A stretch of 64,000 nt of DNA from Paenibacillus antarcticus (lineage in GTDB: Bacteria > Bacillota > Bacilli > Paenibacillales > Paenibacillaceae): assembly GCF_001637225.1 (NCBI RefSeq), contig NZ_LVJI01000054.1, positions 251,824-315,823 of the forward strand, in the 5' to 3' direction. The notes beneath the pieces were generated by a model that was given only the letters and a program-made list of their open reading frames with translations, ran no database searches and was not told the origin of the DNA. The translations under genes were made by a program, and so were the position numbers. Shown piece after piece: positions 1 through 8,550 of the stretch; positions within the stretch are counted from its first letter, which is position 1, and every line of letters starts with the position of its first letter.

Positions 1-52
1 TTTCTTTAACTTTTATAAATAGCTCATTCAAAATTGCACGATTGTTTCCAGT

Positions 53-2074
53 TTAATAGCCTGTGTAGCTCGTACCTAGCCAGTTTTCCTTTGACCAGAA
101 GAGTGATCCTGAACCTGCACCATTAGATGCTGTTAGTCTAGCTTTTAAATTTGTAGGATCATCAGCAGTATAGCTGTATGGTAACGAAGTGAATCCGTTC
201 CAGGCAAAGGATTGAATGGATGCTGGAATAGGAGAGAGAGGACTGTTAGCAGAATCGCTATTCCCTCTGAATGTTGTTCCATCTAGCGAATAAATGGTGT
301 CAATCGCTGCAATTTTCCCCGTATACTGTTTGTTATTCGCATCCGCTTGATTGTTACGAAGTGGATTAAGTACATCAATGATGACGGAATTCTCTAGCAA
401 CACGGAACCTCCTTCAGTAGAAATCGCTCCGTTACTCGTAACTCCGAAATGATAGCCCTTACGAGAGATAGCTTTATCCATAGTAGAAGTAAGACGTTTT
501 TTCGCATTTCGTGCACCTTCATTGTCCATCACAATGTTATAGGCGTGGGCCTTACCGCCACGAAGGCGAGGCATACGATCCTGAATATCTTGATAGTAGT
601 TGTGATGTAGCGTCACTTCAAGTGCAGCATTATCCACCGCGAATTCCGTTGCTCCTATCAGATGACCTTTCTTTTGGCTAGAAGCAATTGCGATAATATC
701 ATCTTTGCTCAATCCAACAGAACTACTTCTTAAATATTCGTACATCGGAAATGAAGATTTGTTGGCTTCCATAGCGTTGATTTGTTGTGTAACCCAACTA
801 TTTGAACTTCTGTCATCGCCTAAAAAGGAAGACCATGAAATGGTAACGCCACTACTTCCTTTTTTCACATCGACAAGTCCATCGTAGGATTTATGGAATG
901 TGCAGTGATCAATCCACACCTTTTTACTGTTTTCTATGGTGATATAGTCCCAGTCATTTTTATCGTAATTTCCTTTTGTGGATTCATCCCACTCCCACAA
1001 TTCATCAAATTCAAGATTACGTACGATGACATTAGAACTTTTCTTGAATGTAAAAGCAGCATGTTTGATTGTAGCGCCATTGTTCGAGAAGATCGTTAGA
1101 CCATCGAAGCTATCTATTGTAACTTTACTAATTCCTGTCTTGATCAATACGGGATGTGTTAAGGCACTGTTGTGAGAGCTGAAAGGTGATGTTCTCGCAG
1201 CTACAGGGATCTCGTTCCACCCTAGATCCAGATCATTCATAATTTCTATAACCTTATATTTTGAGCCTTTTTTGAGTGCTTTGGCTAGATCTTCTGCGTC
1301 ATATACTTTAATATATTGGGAATCCGTCTCTGAGATCGATCCTCCTCCTGTATTTCCTTCAGAGAAACCAGCGAGATTGTATTCGCTATCCTGTTCTGGG
1401 GTTGGCTCAGGTTCAGGTTCAGGATCTGGTTCTAATACTGGCGGAATGGTACTATCGCCGTTGGTATCTAAAACTTTCACATTGTCGAACATAGCTATGG
1501 ATTTAAAGGTTAGCAGACCTGCTGCACCAGCAGTCAAACTAGAATCGGAAGCCGAGAGTTCTAACGTACCATTTACATACATGTTGATGGTGTTTTCGCT
1601 CATTTCTAGTTTCACTTTATACCAAGTTCCCGTATTCAAGGGAAATGATTTACTAGCTAAGGTTGTTGTAGAGCCGGCCACTTTCTTTCTGATTTCCAAG
1701 GTACCTTCATTGCTGTTGTATAATGAAGCAGCATAGAAATTGTTTCCGTTTAGGTATCTACCTGTAACATACGTTCTTGTCGACCCCTTAAAGTCAACAA
1801 TGTTCACATCGGCTTCAACCGCATAATCGGGCCATGACATATCACATGAAGACGTACGACCTTCCGTTGTCGAAGATTGGTAATACACATTATTGCCATT
1901 ATCATCGACAACAGACCAACTACCACTACTCGGAATCCAATTCCTAGCTCCGTCATCAAAGCTGTCTTACATTAACGATGCGGCACTCGTCGGATAAACA
2001 ATTAAGAACGAGAGCATGAAGGTGATACATAACGTTAAACTTACATGTGTCTTTATAAACTTTTGCCAATACAT
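53..2074 (-). pseudogene. Secreted family 1 pectate lyase interrupted by one in-frame stop
   Basis: Reading leftwards, ATG at 2074-2072 follows a good ribosome site (GGTGG, 7 nt away). It opens a typical signal peptide (MYWQKFIKTH..., hydrophobic core, PTSAAS) that runs in frame into TAA at 1969-1967. The same frame then continues without a break to the stop at 55-53. The body has an N-terminal concanavalin-like beta-sandwich (FDDGARNW...FDNVKVLD), a Pro-Glu linker, and a PL1 beta-helix with WIDH and RMPRLR motifs. Pectate lyases cleave polygalacturonate by beta-elimination outside the cell. The stop is one transition from CAA (Gln) and separates the export signal from an otherwise intact enzyme of about 637 residues. 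Internal GTG 1888-1886 has no export signal, so secreted enzyme would need readthrough. A sequencing error is the alternative. Confidence 0.8.
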
Positions 2075-2167
2075 TAATATTCCACCTATCCATGTTATGA
2101 AATGTAACAACTTTTATTATATCGGTAGATGTGAAATTAATTAACATAGGTAATTAAGCCCGAAAAA

Positions 2168-2202
2168 AAGGAGCATCTGACGATAGACTCACATTGCTCC
2201 TT
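2168..2202 (-). terminator. Hairpin with U-tract on the minus strand
   Basis: AAGGAGCA (2168-2175) pairs with TGCTCCTT (2195-2202), and on the minus strand the stem is followed by seven T residues. It lies between araR and the pectate lyase start and may insulate the lyase from araR transcription. Confidence 0.55.
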
Positions 2203-2390
2203 ATTTTCTAAGCGAATTTAAGTGATGAGCGTCAGCATCATGGCTTTCTTATTGTTTCTCCATACATATTGTTATACGGGAACTTACGTCTTAATCAGCC
2301 ACGATCATAGTCATGACAAGTAGGGATAGGCGATCATTTACCACGGGAAGGTATGTTGGACCAGGCTATCCTAAACCTCTATGCAAATGT

Positions 2391-2422
2391 AAAAAGGATC
2401 AACCCAAAAGAACTGGTTGATC
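2391..2422 (-). terminator. Rho-independent terminator of araR
   Basis: GATCAACC (2397-2404) and GGTTGATC (2415-2422) form an 8-bp stem. On the minus strand it is followed by CTTTTT. It sits about 85 nt beyond the araR stop. Its stem is shared with three other hairpins in the window. Confidence 0.7.
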
Positions 2423-2452
2423 TCAAAATACGATGAGCAGATTAGTTGTTGA

Positions 2453-2500
2453 ATATTTCATAATCAAATGACAATAAGGGTACATTTGATTATGAAATAT
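2453..2500. repeat. Perfect 18-bp inverted repeat beside the araR 3' end
   Basis: ATATTTCATAATCAAATG (2453-2470) is exactly repeated in reverse at 2483-2500 with a 12-nt loop. No T-run follows on either strand, so it does not look like a normal terminator. It starts 8 nt after the araR coding end and could stabilise the mRNA 3' end or be a remnant of a small mobile element. Confidence 0.75.
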
Positions 2501-2507
2501 AATTCTA

Positions 2508-3590
2508 TTATCTCTGTATTACAGTCTCACCTTCAATTAATACGGGTTGATAATAAGTGTTGTTTGGTAGGTCTTTCTTCCCATGTAACTTCTTAATGAC
2601 CCAGTCAGCTGCATCACGCCCCATTTGTTCTTGTGGGTGTGTCAATGTGGTAAGTTTGATATTGGCATTGTTAGCAATATAGGAATTGTCCTGGCCTATA
2701 ATTGATAATTCTTCAGGAACAGAAATATTAAGTTGTCTGCATACATTCATTACCTCCAACCCTACCTCGTCGTTGTAGCAAACAATAGCACTCAACATCT
2801 CTCTATTTTCAATTAAGTACTTCTTCAGGTTTGTGGATAGGCCTAGTTTCGATTCTGTGTCGAATGAAAGCACTTGCTCTGGGAGAAATCGTAATTTTGC
2901 TTCTTCGAGAGCTTTTATATACCCCTTCATACGGTACTTTCCTTGTAAATCATCCATTTTTGAAATAATTCCAATTTTCTTGTGCCCTTTAGAAATCAAT
3001 TCTTTAGTTGCAAGATAGCTAGATTGTACGTCATCTAGGCAAAGGAAGGGCACATCAATTTCCTCATAATAAGCATTAATCATAATGAATGGAACATCCT
3101 GTTCCTTGAACGATAGGTAGTAAGCGATATTGGGATTGTAAAGATTACTTTTCGTAGGCTCAATAATTAAACCATCCACACCATATGATAACATCATTTC
3201 CAAAGCCTTTTTTTCTTGTGCCACATCATTATTTGTACTAGCTAACAGTAATGAATAATTATCCTCGTTCAATCTGCCTTCGATGCCACGGATAATTGAG
3301 GGGAATATGTAATCAGAAATGTAGGTTGTAATTACACCAATTGTTTTATTATTCGAATTCCCACTAGATTTTGATCGATAGTGGTTACTCACATAAGTGC
3401 CAGATCCCTTTTCACTTCTTAAAAGCCCCTCATTCGATAGGGCTAAAATGGCCTTTCGAACCGTCTGTCGACTAACTTGGTACATATCTTCCAAAGCTGA
3501 TTCTGTAGGGATTTGTTCTCCTACACTATAACCTCCTGAAAGAATATTACTTTTTAAATCATCAATGATGACCTGATATTTGGGTTTCAA
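2508..3590 (-). CDS. araR: Arabinose-responsive GntR/LacI-type repressor AraR
   Basis: 360 residues, TTG start. The N-terminal 70 residues are a GntR winged helix (YQVIIDDLKSNILSG, PTESALEDMYQVSRQTVRKA). The rest is a LacI-type periplasmic-binding fold (KTIGVITTYISDYIFPSIIRG ... TLTHPQEQMGRDAA). This GntR-DNA-binding plus LacI-ligand hybrid is the hallmark of AraR, which represses arabinose genes until L-arabinose binds. It is divergent from araB-araD-araA, and palindromes of the AraR type lie in the shared intergenic region, one of them close to its own promoter, which suggests autoregulation. Length and domain order are normal for the family. Confidence 0.93.
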   Translation of the reverse strand: MKPKYQVIIDDLKSNILSGGYSVGEQIPTESALEDMYQVSRQTVRKAILALSNEGLLRSEKGSGTYVSNHYRSKSSGNSNNKTIGVITTYISDYIFPSIIRGIEGRLNEDNYSLLLASTNNDVAQEKKALEMMLSYGVDGLIIEPTKSNLYNPNIAYYLSFKEQDVPFIMINAYYEEIDVPFLCLDDVQSSYLATKELISKGHKKIGIISKMDDLQGKYRMKGYIKALEEAKLRFLPEQVLSFDTESKLGLSTNLKKYLIENREMLSAIVCYNDEVGLEVMNVCRQLNISVPEELSIIGQDNSYIANNANIKLTTLTHPQEQMGRDAADWVIKKLHGKKDLPNNTYYQPVLIEGETVIQR

Positions 3591-3642
3591 TTAAATCACT
3601 TCTTCCATATGTGTTGGACTAATAAATTTATTTACGAAGTAT

Positions 3643-3658
3643 ATTTGTATGTACATAT
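3643..3658. promoter_or_regulatory. AraR-type operator on the araR side
   Basis: ATTTGTATGTACATAT is an imperfect palindrome close to the TTGTACGTACAA core of Bacillus AraR operators. It lies about 55 nt upstream of the araR start and probably controls araR itself. Confidence 0.65.
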
Positions 3659-3756
3659 TTTAGCATGCTTATGTTTAAATGAAAATATTTTACCTTATTC
3701 ACGTAGAAAGCACAAAATATGATGTCTTTAAAGAATAGAAGAATTGTATTTGCTAT

Positions 3757-3772
3757 ATTTGTAAGTATAAAT
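3757..3772. promoter_or_regulatory. Upstream AraR-type operator of the ara operon
   Basis: ATTTGTAAGTATAAAT is a palindrome of the AraR type. Its centre lies about 32 bp (three helical turns) upstream of the operator overlapping the araB promoter. Such in-phase spacing is typical of cooperative binding. Confidence 0.6.
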
Positions 3773-3783
3773 AACAAAAACTA

Positions 3784-3813
3784 TTGACAGATGTACGTAC
3801 AAAAAAATATACT
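3784..3813 (+). promoter_or_regulatory. araB promoter overlapped by an AraR operator
   Basis: TTGACA (3784-3789) and TATACT (3808-3813) are separated by 18 bp. The palindrome TGTACGTACA (3792-3801) fills the spacer, so a bound repressor would block RNA polymerase directly. The araB start is about 72 nt downstream. Confidence 0.8.
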
Positions 3814-3827
3814 AAGGCTGTCAATAA

Positions 3828-3843
3828 AAGAAAGCGCCTTCTT
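3828..3843. promoter_or_regulatory. Possible CcpA cre site in the araB leader
   Basis: AAGAAAGCGCCTTCTT is a near palindrome resembling the cre consensus (TGAAAGCGNTTNCA-like). It sits just downstream of the predicted transcription start, a usual position for a catabolite-repression roadblock. Confidence 0.45.
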
Positions 3844-3885
3844 TTAGTTATAGATATTAAAACTGCTATCTGAGAGGGGATTAAC

Positions 3886-5493
3886 GTGATAATGAATCGA
3901 TTAATCATTAAAAAAGCGATTTCTATGGGCGAAACTTCACTAGGTATCGAGTTCGGATCGACACGTATCAAAGCAGTACTGATTGATAATACCTTCGAAA
4001 CCATCGCATCTGGAAGTTATGAGTGGGAGAACCAGTTGGAAGATGGATATTGGACGTACAACTTAGAGGATATTATCTCAGGTCTCCAAGAGGCTTATCG
4101 TGCAATGAAGCAAGAAGTTGAACAAAATTATGGAATCACCCTCCAAACCATTGGTTCAATTGGTTTTTCTGCAATGATGCACGGGTATATGGCTTTTGAC
4201 AACACGAATCAGTTGCTGGTTCCTTTTCGGACTTGGCGTAATGCAACGACCGGTGCTGCAGCCAAAGAACTAACTAATAAATTTCAATTCAATATCCCTG
4301 AGCGATGGAGTATTGCTCATCTTTATCAAGCGATTATAGACGAAGAACAACATGTGCCACAGATACGATTTGTTACGACTTTAGCAGGATATATTCAGTG
4401 GTTATTGACCGGAAACAAAGCACTTGGTGTCGGGGATGCTTCAGGCATGTTCCCGATTGATGAAACCACTCGAAATTATAATGAATCCATGATCAATCAG
4501 TTTGATGAACTTATTGCAGGTAAAGGTTATCCGTGGAAGACCAATGATCTTCTACCTAAGGTCTATGTTGCAGGTGAGCAAGCAGGTGTATTAACCAAAG
4601 AGGGAGCCGAAATTCTGGATCCAACACATCATTTACAACCAGGTATTCCGCTTAGTCCTCCAGAAGGAGATGCCGGAACCGGTATGGTTGCTACGAATAG
4701 CGTGAGAAAACGCACTGGGAATGTTTCCGTAGGAACATCTGTTTTTGCCATGATTGTACTTGAGAAAGAACTTTCAAAGTTATATCCAGAAATCGATATG
4801 GTCACTACCCCGAACGGAAGTCCAGTTGGGATGGTTCATGCGAATAACTGTTCAAGTGACATCAATGCCTGGCTCGGATTATTCCGCGAATTCTATGAAG
4901 CTATGGGGCAAAAGGTAGATTCCGATAAATTGTATAGCGTGCTATTGAGTAAAGCTTTGGAAGCTGACCCAGATGGGGGTGGATTGCTCAGTTACGGTTA
5001 TTTCTCAGGAGAGAATATTACCGGATTAGAACAAGGACGTCCGCTATTCGTACGCTCGCCTGAGAGTAAATTTAATCTAGCTAATTTTATGCGGATTCAT
5101 TTGTTTACTGCATTTGGAGCTTTAAAAATCGGAATGGATATTTTGACGAAGGAAGAGAATGTTGCCATTGATAGCATCTTAGGTCACGGCGGCATATTTA
5201 AGACTCCGGTAGTCGGCCAAAAAATGATGGCAGCCTCATTGAATGTTCCTGTATCTGTCATGTCGACAGCTGGAGAAGGTGGCGCATGGGGAATGGCTAT
5301 TCTTGCCTCTTACATGATAAACAAAGATCAGGAAGAAAGCTTAGAAGACTTCCTCGACCAAAAAGTGTTCAAAAATGTTGAAGGGCAAGAGATACAACCG
5401 GATGAGGTAGACGTTAAAGGATTCGAAACCTTTATTGAACGATACAAAAAAGGCCTTGTGATAGAGCAGTCCGCTGTAGACAATTTAGTGTGA
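3886..5493 (+). CDS. araB: FGGY-family ribulokinase
   Basis: 535 residues. ATP-dependent kinase expected to make L-ribulose 5-phosphate from L-ribulose. The FGGY nucleotide-binding signature is at residues 20-29 (GIEFGSTRIK), a second phosphate-binding region is around NVSVGTSVFAMI, and there is a C-terminal glycine-rich ATPase motif (LGHGGIFKT ... GEGGAWGMA). It is slightly shorter than classic AraB and looks like the xylulokinase-like ribulokinase type seen in clostridia and paenibacilli. GTG 3886 (or ATG 3892) is preferred because GAGAGGGG ends 6 nt upstream, while the later ATG at 3928 has no ribosome site. It is first in an operon with araD and araA, and that context decides the substrate assignment. 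Confidence 0.88.
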   Translation: MIMNRLIIKKAISMGETSLGIEFGSTRIKAVLIDNTFETIASGSYEWENQLEDGYWTYNLEDIISGLQEAYRAMKQEVEQNYGITLQTIGSIGFSAMMHGYMAFDNTNQLLVPFRTWRNATTGAAAKELTNKFQFNIPERWSIAHLYQAIIDEEQHVPQIRFVTTLAGYIQWLLTGNKALGVGDASGMFPIDETTRNYNESMINQFDELIAGKGYPWKTNDLLPKVYVAGEQAGVLTKEGAEILDPTHHLQPGIPLSPPEGDAGTGMVATNSVRKRTGNVSVGTSVFAMIVLEKELSKLYPEIDMVTTPNGSPVGMVHANNCSSDINAWLGLFREFYEAMGQKVDSDKLYSVLLSKALEADPDGGGLLSYGYFSGENITGLEQGRPLFVRSPESKFNLANFMRIHLFTAFGALKIGMDILTKEENVAIDSILGHGGIFKTPVVGQKMMAASLNVPVSVMSTAGEGGAWGMAILASYMINKDQEESLEDFLDQKVFKNVEGQEIQPDEVDVKGFETFIERYKKGLVIEQSAVDNLV

Positions 5494-5509
5494 AAAAGGA
5501 GGGAGCAAG

Positions 5510-6205
5510 ATGTTAGAACAACTTAAAGAAGAAGTGTTTCAGGCCAATCTTGATTTGCCGAAACAAGGACTTATTAAATACACATGGGGAAATGTAAGCG
5601 CTATTGATCGTGAGAGTGGTTTATTCGTAATCAAACCGAGCGGTGTAAGCTATGAAAAGATGAAAGCAAACGATATGGTCGTTGTTGATCTATATGGACA
5701 TGTGGTTGAGGGAGATATGAGACCTTCATCCGATACACCAACTCACGCAGTACTTTATAAGCATTACTCCGAAATCGGAGGCATCGTACACACGCATTCC
5801 ACTTGGGCGACCATCTGGGCTCAAGCAGGACTGGATGTTCCAGTAATGGGTACGACGCATGCCGATACATTCTATGGCTCGATACCCTGTGCGCGATTCT
5901 TGACACAAGAGGAAATAGATCGTGGTTACGAGGCAGAAACGGGCCATGTAATCATCGAAACTTTTCAGCAGCGAGGGATAGATATTATGGCGGTTCCCGG
6001 CGTTCTACTTAAGGGTCATGGACCATTTACTTGGGGAAAAGATGCCAAGTCAGCGGTAATGAATAGTGTTGTGTTAGATGAAGTATCGAAAATGAATTTA
6101 TATGCTAGAGAGTTAAATCGCTTTGCGGAGGAATTGCCACAACGTATTCTAGATAAACATTACTTACGCAAACATGGAAAAGACGCTTACTACGGTCAAA
6201 AGTAA
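5510..6205 (+). CDS. araD: L-ribulose-5-phosphate 4-epimerase
   Basis: 231 residues, full length. Zinc-dependent class II aldolase-fold enzyme converting L-ribulose 5-phosphate to D-xylulose 5-phosphate for the pentose phosphate pathway. Visible residues are the phosphate-binding KPSG (42-45), zinc ligands H94, H96 (HTHS) and H170 (KGHGPFTWG), and catalytic D75 and D119 (HAD). A strong AGGAGG site precedes the ATG. It lies 16 nt after araB and is surely cotranscribed with it. Confidence 0.95.
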   Translation: MLEQLKEEVFQANLDLPKQGLIKYTWGNVSAIDRESGLFVIKPSGVSYEKMKANDMVVVDLYGHVVEGDMRPSSDTPTHAVLYKHYSEIGGIVHTHSTWATIWAQAGLDVPVMGTTHADTFYGSIPCARFLTQEEIDRGYEAETGHVIIETFQQRGIDIMAVPGVLLKGHGPFTWGKDAKSAVMNSVVLDEVSKMNLYARELNRFAEELPQRILDKHYLRKHGKDAYYGQK

Positions 6206-6240
6206 TCAAAACAATATAGATAATAGAAAAGAGGATATAT

Positions 6241-7665
6241 ATGTCAACAATCGTAGAAAAAGAATTTTGGTTTGTCGTAGGTTCACAACAACTTTATGGG
6301 GAAGAGGCATTATCTGAAGTTAAAGCCCACGCACAAATAATGACGGATGCTTTGAATAAAAGTGGAGTTTTGCCTTACCCATTGGTATTACAAGATTTAG
6401 CTGTTAGTGCAGATAAAATCACGAACATCATGAAAGAAGTCAACTACCGTGACGAGGTTGCCGGTGTCATCACTTGGATGCATACGTTCTCACCTGCAAA
6501 AATGTGGATCCGCGGTACAAAAATGCTGCAAAAGCCTTTGCTTCATTTAGCAACGCAATTTAATGAAAGTATTCCTTGGGCAACGATCGATATGGACTTC
6601 ATGAATTTAAACCAAGCAGCTCACGGTGACCGTGAATATGGTTTCATTAATGCACGTTTGAAGAAACAAAACAAAGTTGTAGTAGGCTACTGGGAACGCG
6701 CTGAAGTACAAAAGCAAATTGCTGAATGGATGGACGTAGCGGTTGCATATAATGAAAGTTTCAATATCAAAGTCGCTCGCTTTGGTGACAACATGCGTAA
6801 TGTTGGAGTAACCGAAGGAGATAAAGTTGAAGCCCAAATTCAATTTGGATGGACTGTGGACTACTTTGGTATTGGTGACCTTGTTCAAGTCATTAATGAA
6901 GTTAAGGAGGAAGAAATCGATGCTTTGCTCGCTGAATATGCAGAGCTGTATGAATTCGAATACGGTACTAACAGTAAGGAAGCTTGGGAAGCTAGCGTAA
7001 GAGTACAAGCAAGCTATGAAATCGCTATTAAACTTTTCCTTGATCAAGGTGGTTACAATGCCTTTACAACGAATTTCGAAGATTTACATGGCATGAAACA
7101 ACTCCCTGGACTTGCTGTTCAACGCCTGATGGCACAAGGATATGGCTTTGCTGGAGAAGGTGATTGGAAGACTGCAGCTCTCGACCGTCTACTCAAAGTG
7201 ATGAGCCATAACCAATCTACTGGCTTTATGGAAGATTACACTTATGAATTAACTGTTGGTCAAGAATCCATACTTCAGTCACATATGCTTGAAGTAGATC
7301 CAACTTTGGCAAGTACCAAACCTAAACTTATCGTTTCTCCACTAGGTATTGGTGGTAAAGACGATCCAGCCCGTCTAGTATTTGATGGCAAAGCAGGAGA
7401 CGGTGTCGTTGTATCCATGGCTGACTTTGGAACTCATTACAAACTTTTGATCAACGAAGTTACTGCATTTGAGCCGACTGTACCAGCTCCGAACCTTCCA
7501 GTAGCTCGTGTACTTTGGAATGTTAAACCTAACTTCCAAGATGGGGTTAAAGCTTGGATCGAGAATGGTGGGGGTCACCATACAGTTGTTTCATTAGCTT
7601 TAACAACAGACCAAATTGTAACCTATGCAAAACTTGTTGGCTTGGAATATGTAGTTATTAAGTAA
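6241..7665 (+). CDS. araA: L-arabinose isomerase
   Basis: 474 residues, normal length. It interconverts L-arabinose and L-ribulose, the first step of the pathway, with a Mn-type metal. The N-terminus WFVVGSQQLYG is diagnostic. Active-site positions by family alignment are E306 (AGEGDWK), E331 (FMEDYTY), H348 (SHMLEVDP) and a C-terminal His in GGGHHTV. AGAGGA precedes the ATG. It is the last gene of the araB-araD-araA operon. The order B-D-A differs from B. subtilis A-B-D, and no transporter gene follows in this window. Confidence 0.97.
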   Translation: MSTIVEKEFWFVVGSQQLYGEEALSEVKAHAQIMTDALNKSGVLPYPLVLQDLAVSADKITNIMKEVNYRDEVAGVITWMHTFSPAKMWIRGTKMLQKPLLHLATQFNESIPWATIDMDFMNLNQAAHGDREYGFINARLKKQNKVVVGYWERAEVQKQIAEWMDVAVAYNESFNIKVARFGDNMRNVGVTEGDKVEAQIQFGWTVDYFGIGDLVQVINEVKEEEIDALLAEYAELYEFEYGTNSKEAWEASVRVQASYEIAIKLFLDQGGYNAFTTNFEDLHGMKQLPGLAVQRLMAQGYGFAGEGDWKTAALDRLLKVMSHNQSTGFMEDYTYELTVGQESILQSHMLEVDPTLASTKPKLIVSPLGIGGKDDPARLVFDGKAGDGVVVSMADFGTHYKLLINEVTAFEPTVPAPNLPVARVLWNVKPNFQDGVKAWIENGGGHHTVVSLALTTDQIVTYAKLVGLEYVVIK

Positions 7666-7777
7666 TGACCATAAAGGTTTTCGCTTTATTCCATTTCCAT
7701 AATGTCATTCGCATAAAAATGATTAAAAGATCGCATCCTATAGAGAAATATATACCGTAAGGGAGATGCGTTTACCT

Positions 7778-7948
7778 ATGGATACACAGCCAAAAAAAAC
7801 AACCGACAGTGAAGCTAGAACGAATAAGAAATTGAACAGTACGATTCGCACTGAAAAAAATGATTCGGAGTTTGCCGAGGAATTAACCAGAGGCGATATC
7901 AAATCGGCATTCAAAAATCCGATCACCGGCGAGGAACGGTTGTATTAG
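7778..7948 (+). CDS. Small hydrophilic protein of unknown function
   Basis: 56 residues from ATG 7778. An in-frame ATG at 7766 directly abuts the GGGAG ribosome site and is too close to use. The protein is highly charged (PKKTTDSEARTNKK ... DIKSAFKNPITGEERLY) with no membrane segment or recognisable domain. It is followed by its own strong terminator, so it is probably a monocistronic real gene. I do not recognise the family. Confidence 0.6.
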   Translation: MDTQPKKTTDSEARTNKKLNSTIRTEKNDSEFAEELTRGDIKSAFKNPITGEERLY

Positions 7949-7972
7949 CCATAGGTTGTTGATAGGATGTTA

Positions 7973-7997
7973 AGCCCTTGAGATCAAGGGCTTTTTT
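7973..7997 (+). terminator. Rho-independent terminator
   Basis: AGCCCTTG pairs with CAAGGGCT around a short AGAT loop and is followed by a run of T. It ends the transcript of the small 7778-7948 gene. Confidence 0.85.
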
Positions 7998-8187
7998 CGT
8001 GCTCGGAATTCAAGGTAGCTTCTAGCGTATCTCTCTGTGGAAATGGTCATGAATTATAATGACAACAGGTCAGCTTGATGACATCCTTAACAAGGATTGT
8101 GGGGGATAAGAAATTAATCTTATATAATAATGAAATGTAGGTACCGCCCTTTGCTATTCAGATGTATAATTGTGGAAGATACTGAGA

Positions 8188-8240
8188 CAAGAAATGACCC
8201 TACCTAAGATAAGAGCTATCTAAGGCTGGGTCATTTCTTG
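8188..8240. repeat. Long intergenic hairpin, copy 1 of a repeated element
   Basis: Arms 8188-8210 and 8218-8240 match at 20 of 23 positions. The core CCTACCTAAGAT...AGCTATCTAAGGCTGGGTC is also present, changed at several positions, at 16236-16272. No T-run follows. The rest of the 7998-8274 gap shows no gene that I can support. Confidence 0.7.
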
Positions 8241-8274
8241 AATAAGTAGAACGTTATCGGAAATTCTCTATGAG

Positions 8275-8547
8275 GTGATTTCTGGAGATTCAGACAATGA
8301 CTTTTACGGTCGAGTGAGTCATATTGAATTCTCTAACTCGGTATATTCTATATACGGAGTGAAAATTGGGGGTTCGAGCGAAGAATCAAAAAAAATAATA
8401 GTAAAAGAAGGATACAAACATTTAGTAGAAGATTTATTTGGAAACGGTGAGTATGTTATAGCTATCATAGGGAAGTTGAAAGTGAATCTGATAACAAAAA
8501 TAACTAATCAAAGTCCGAAACCTGTAAATAATGAAATGAGGGTATAA
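8275..8547 (+). CDS. Hypothetical protein, possibly missing its N-terminus
   Basis: 90 residues with a GTG start but no convincing ribosome site. The open frame continues upstream for only 11 codons before a stop that falls within the hairpin repeat arm (8188-8240). The sequence (DNDFYGRVSHIEFSNSVYSIYGVKIGGSSEES) is well-formed globular protein, but the conserved-looking part begins at once, as if the front were lost. The stop is 3 nt before the next ATG, and its end carries GAGGG, the ribosome site of the transglutaminase-like gene, so the two are coupled. I do not recognise the family. Confidence 0.4.
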   Translation: MISGDSDNDFYGRVSHIEFSNSVYSIYGVKIGGSSEESKKIIVKEGYKHLVEDLFGNGEYVIAIIGKLKVNLITKITNQSPKPVNNEMRV

Positions 8548-8550
8548 CAG

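Noticed and set aside
1956..2147. 63-codon minus-strand open frame upstream of the pectate lyase
   Set aside because: It is out of frame with the lyase and has no protein-like pattern. The true signal peptide is in another frame starting at 2074.
8240..8275. Integron attC-like GAACGTTATCGG after the 8.2-kb hairpin
   Set aside because: The core does not fit GTTRRRY, and there is no paired partner site or integrase.
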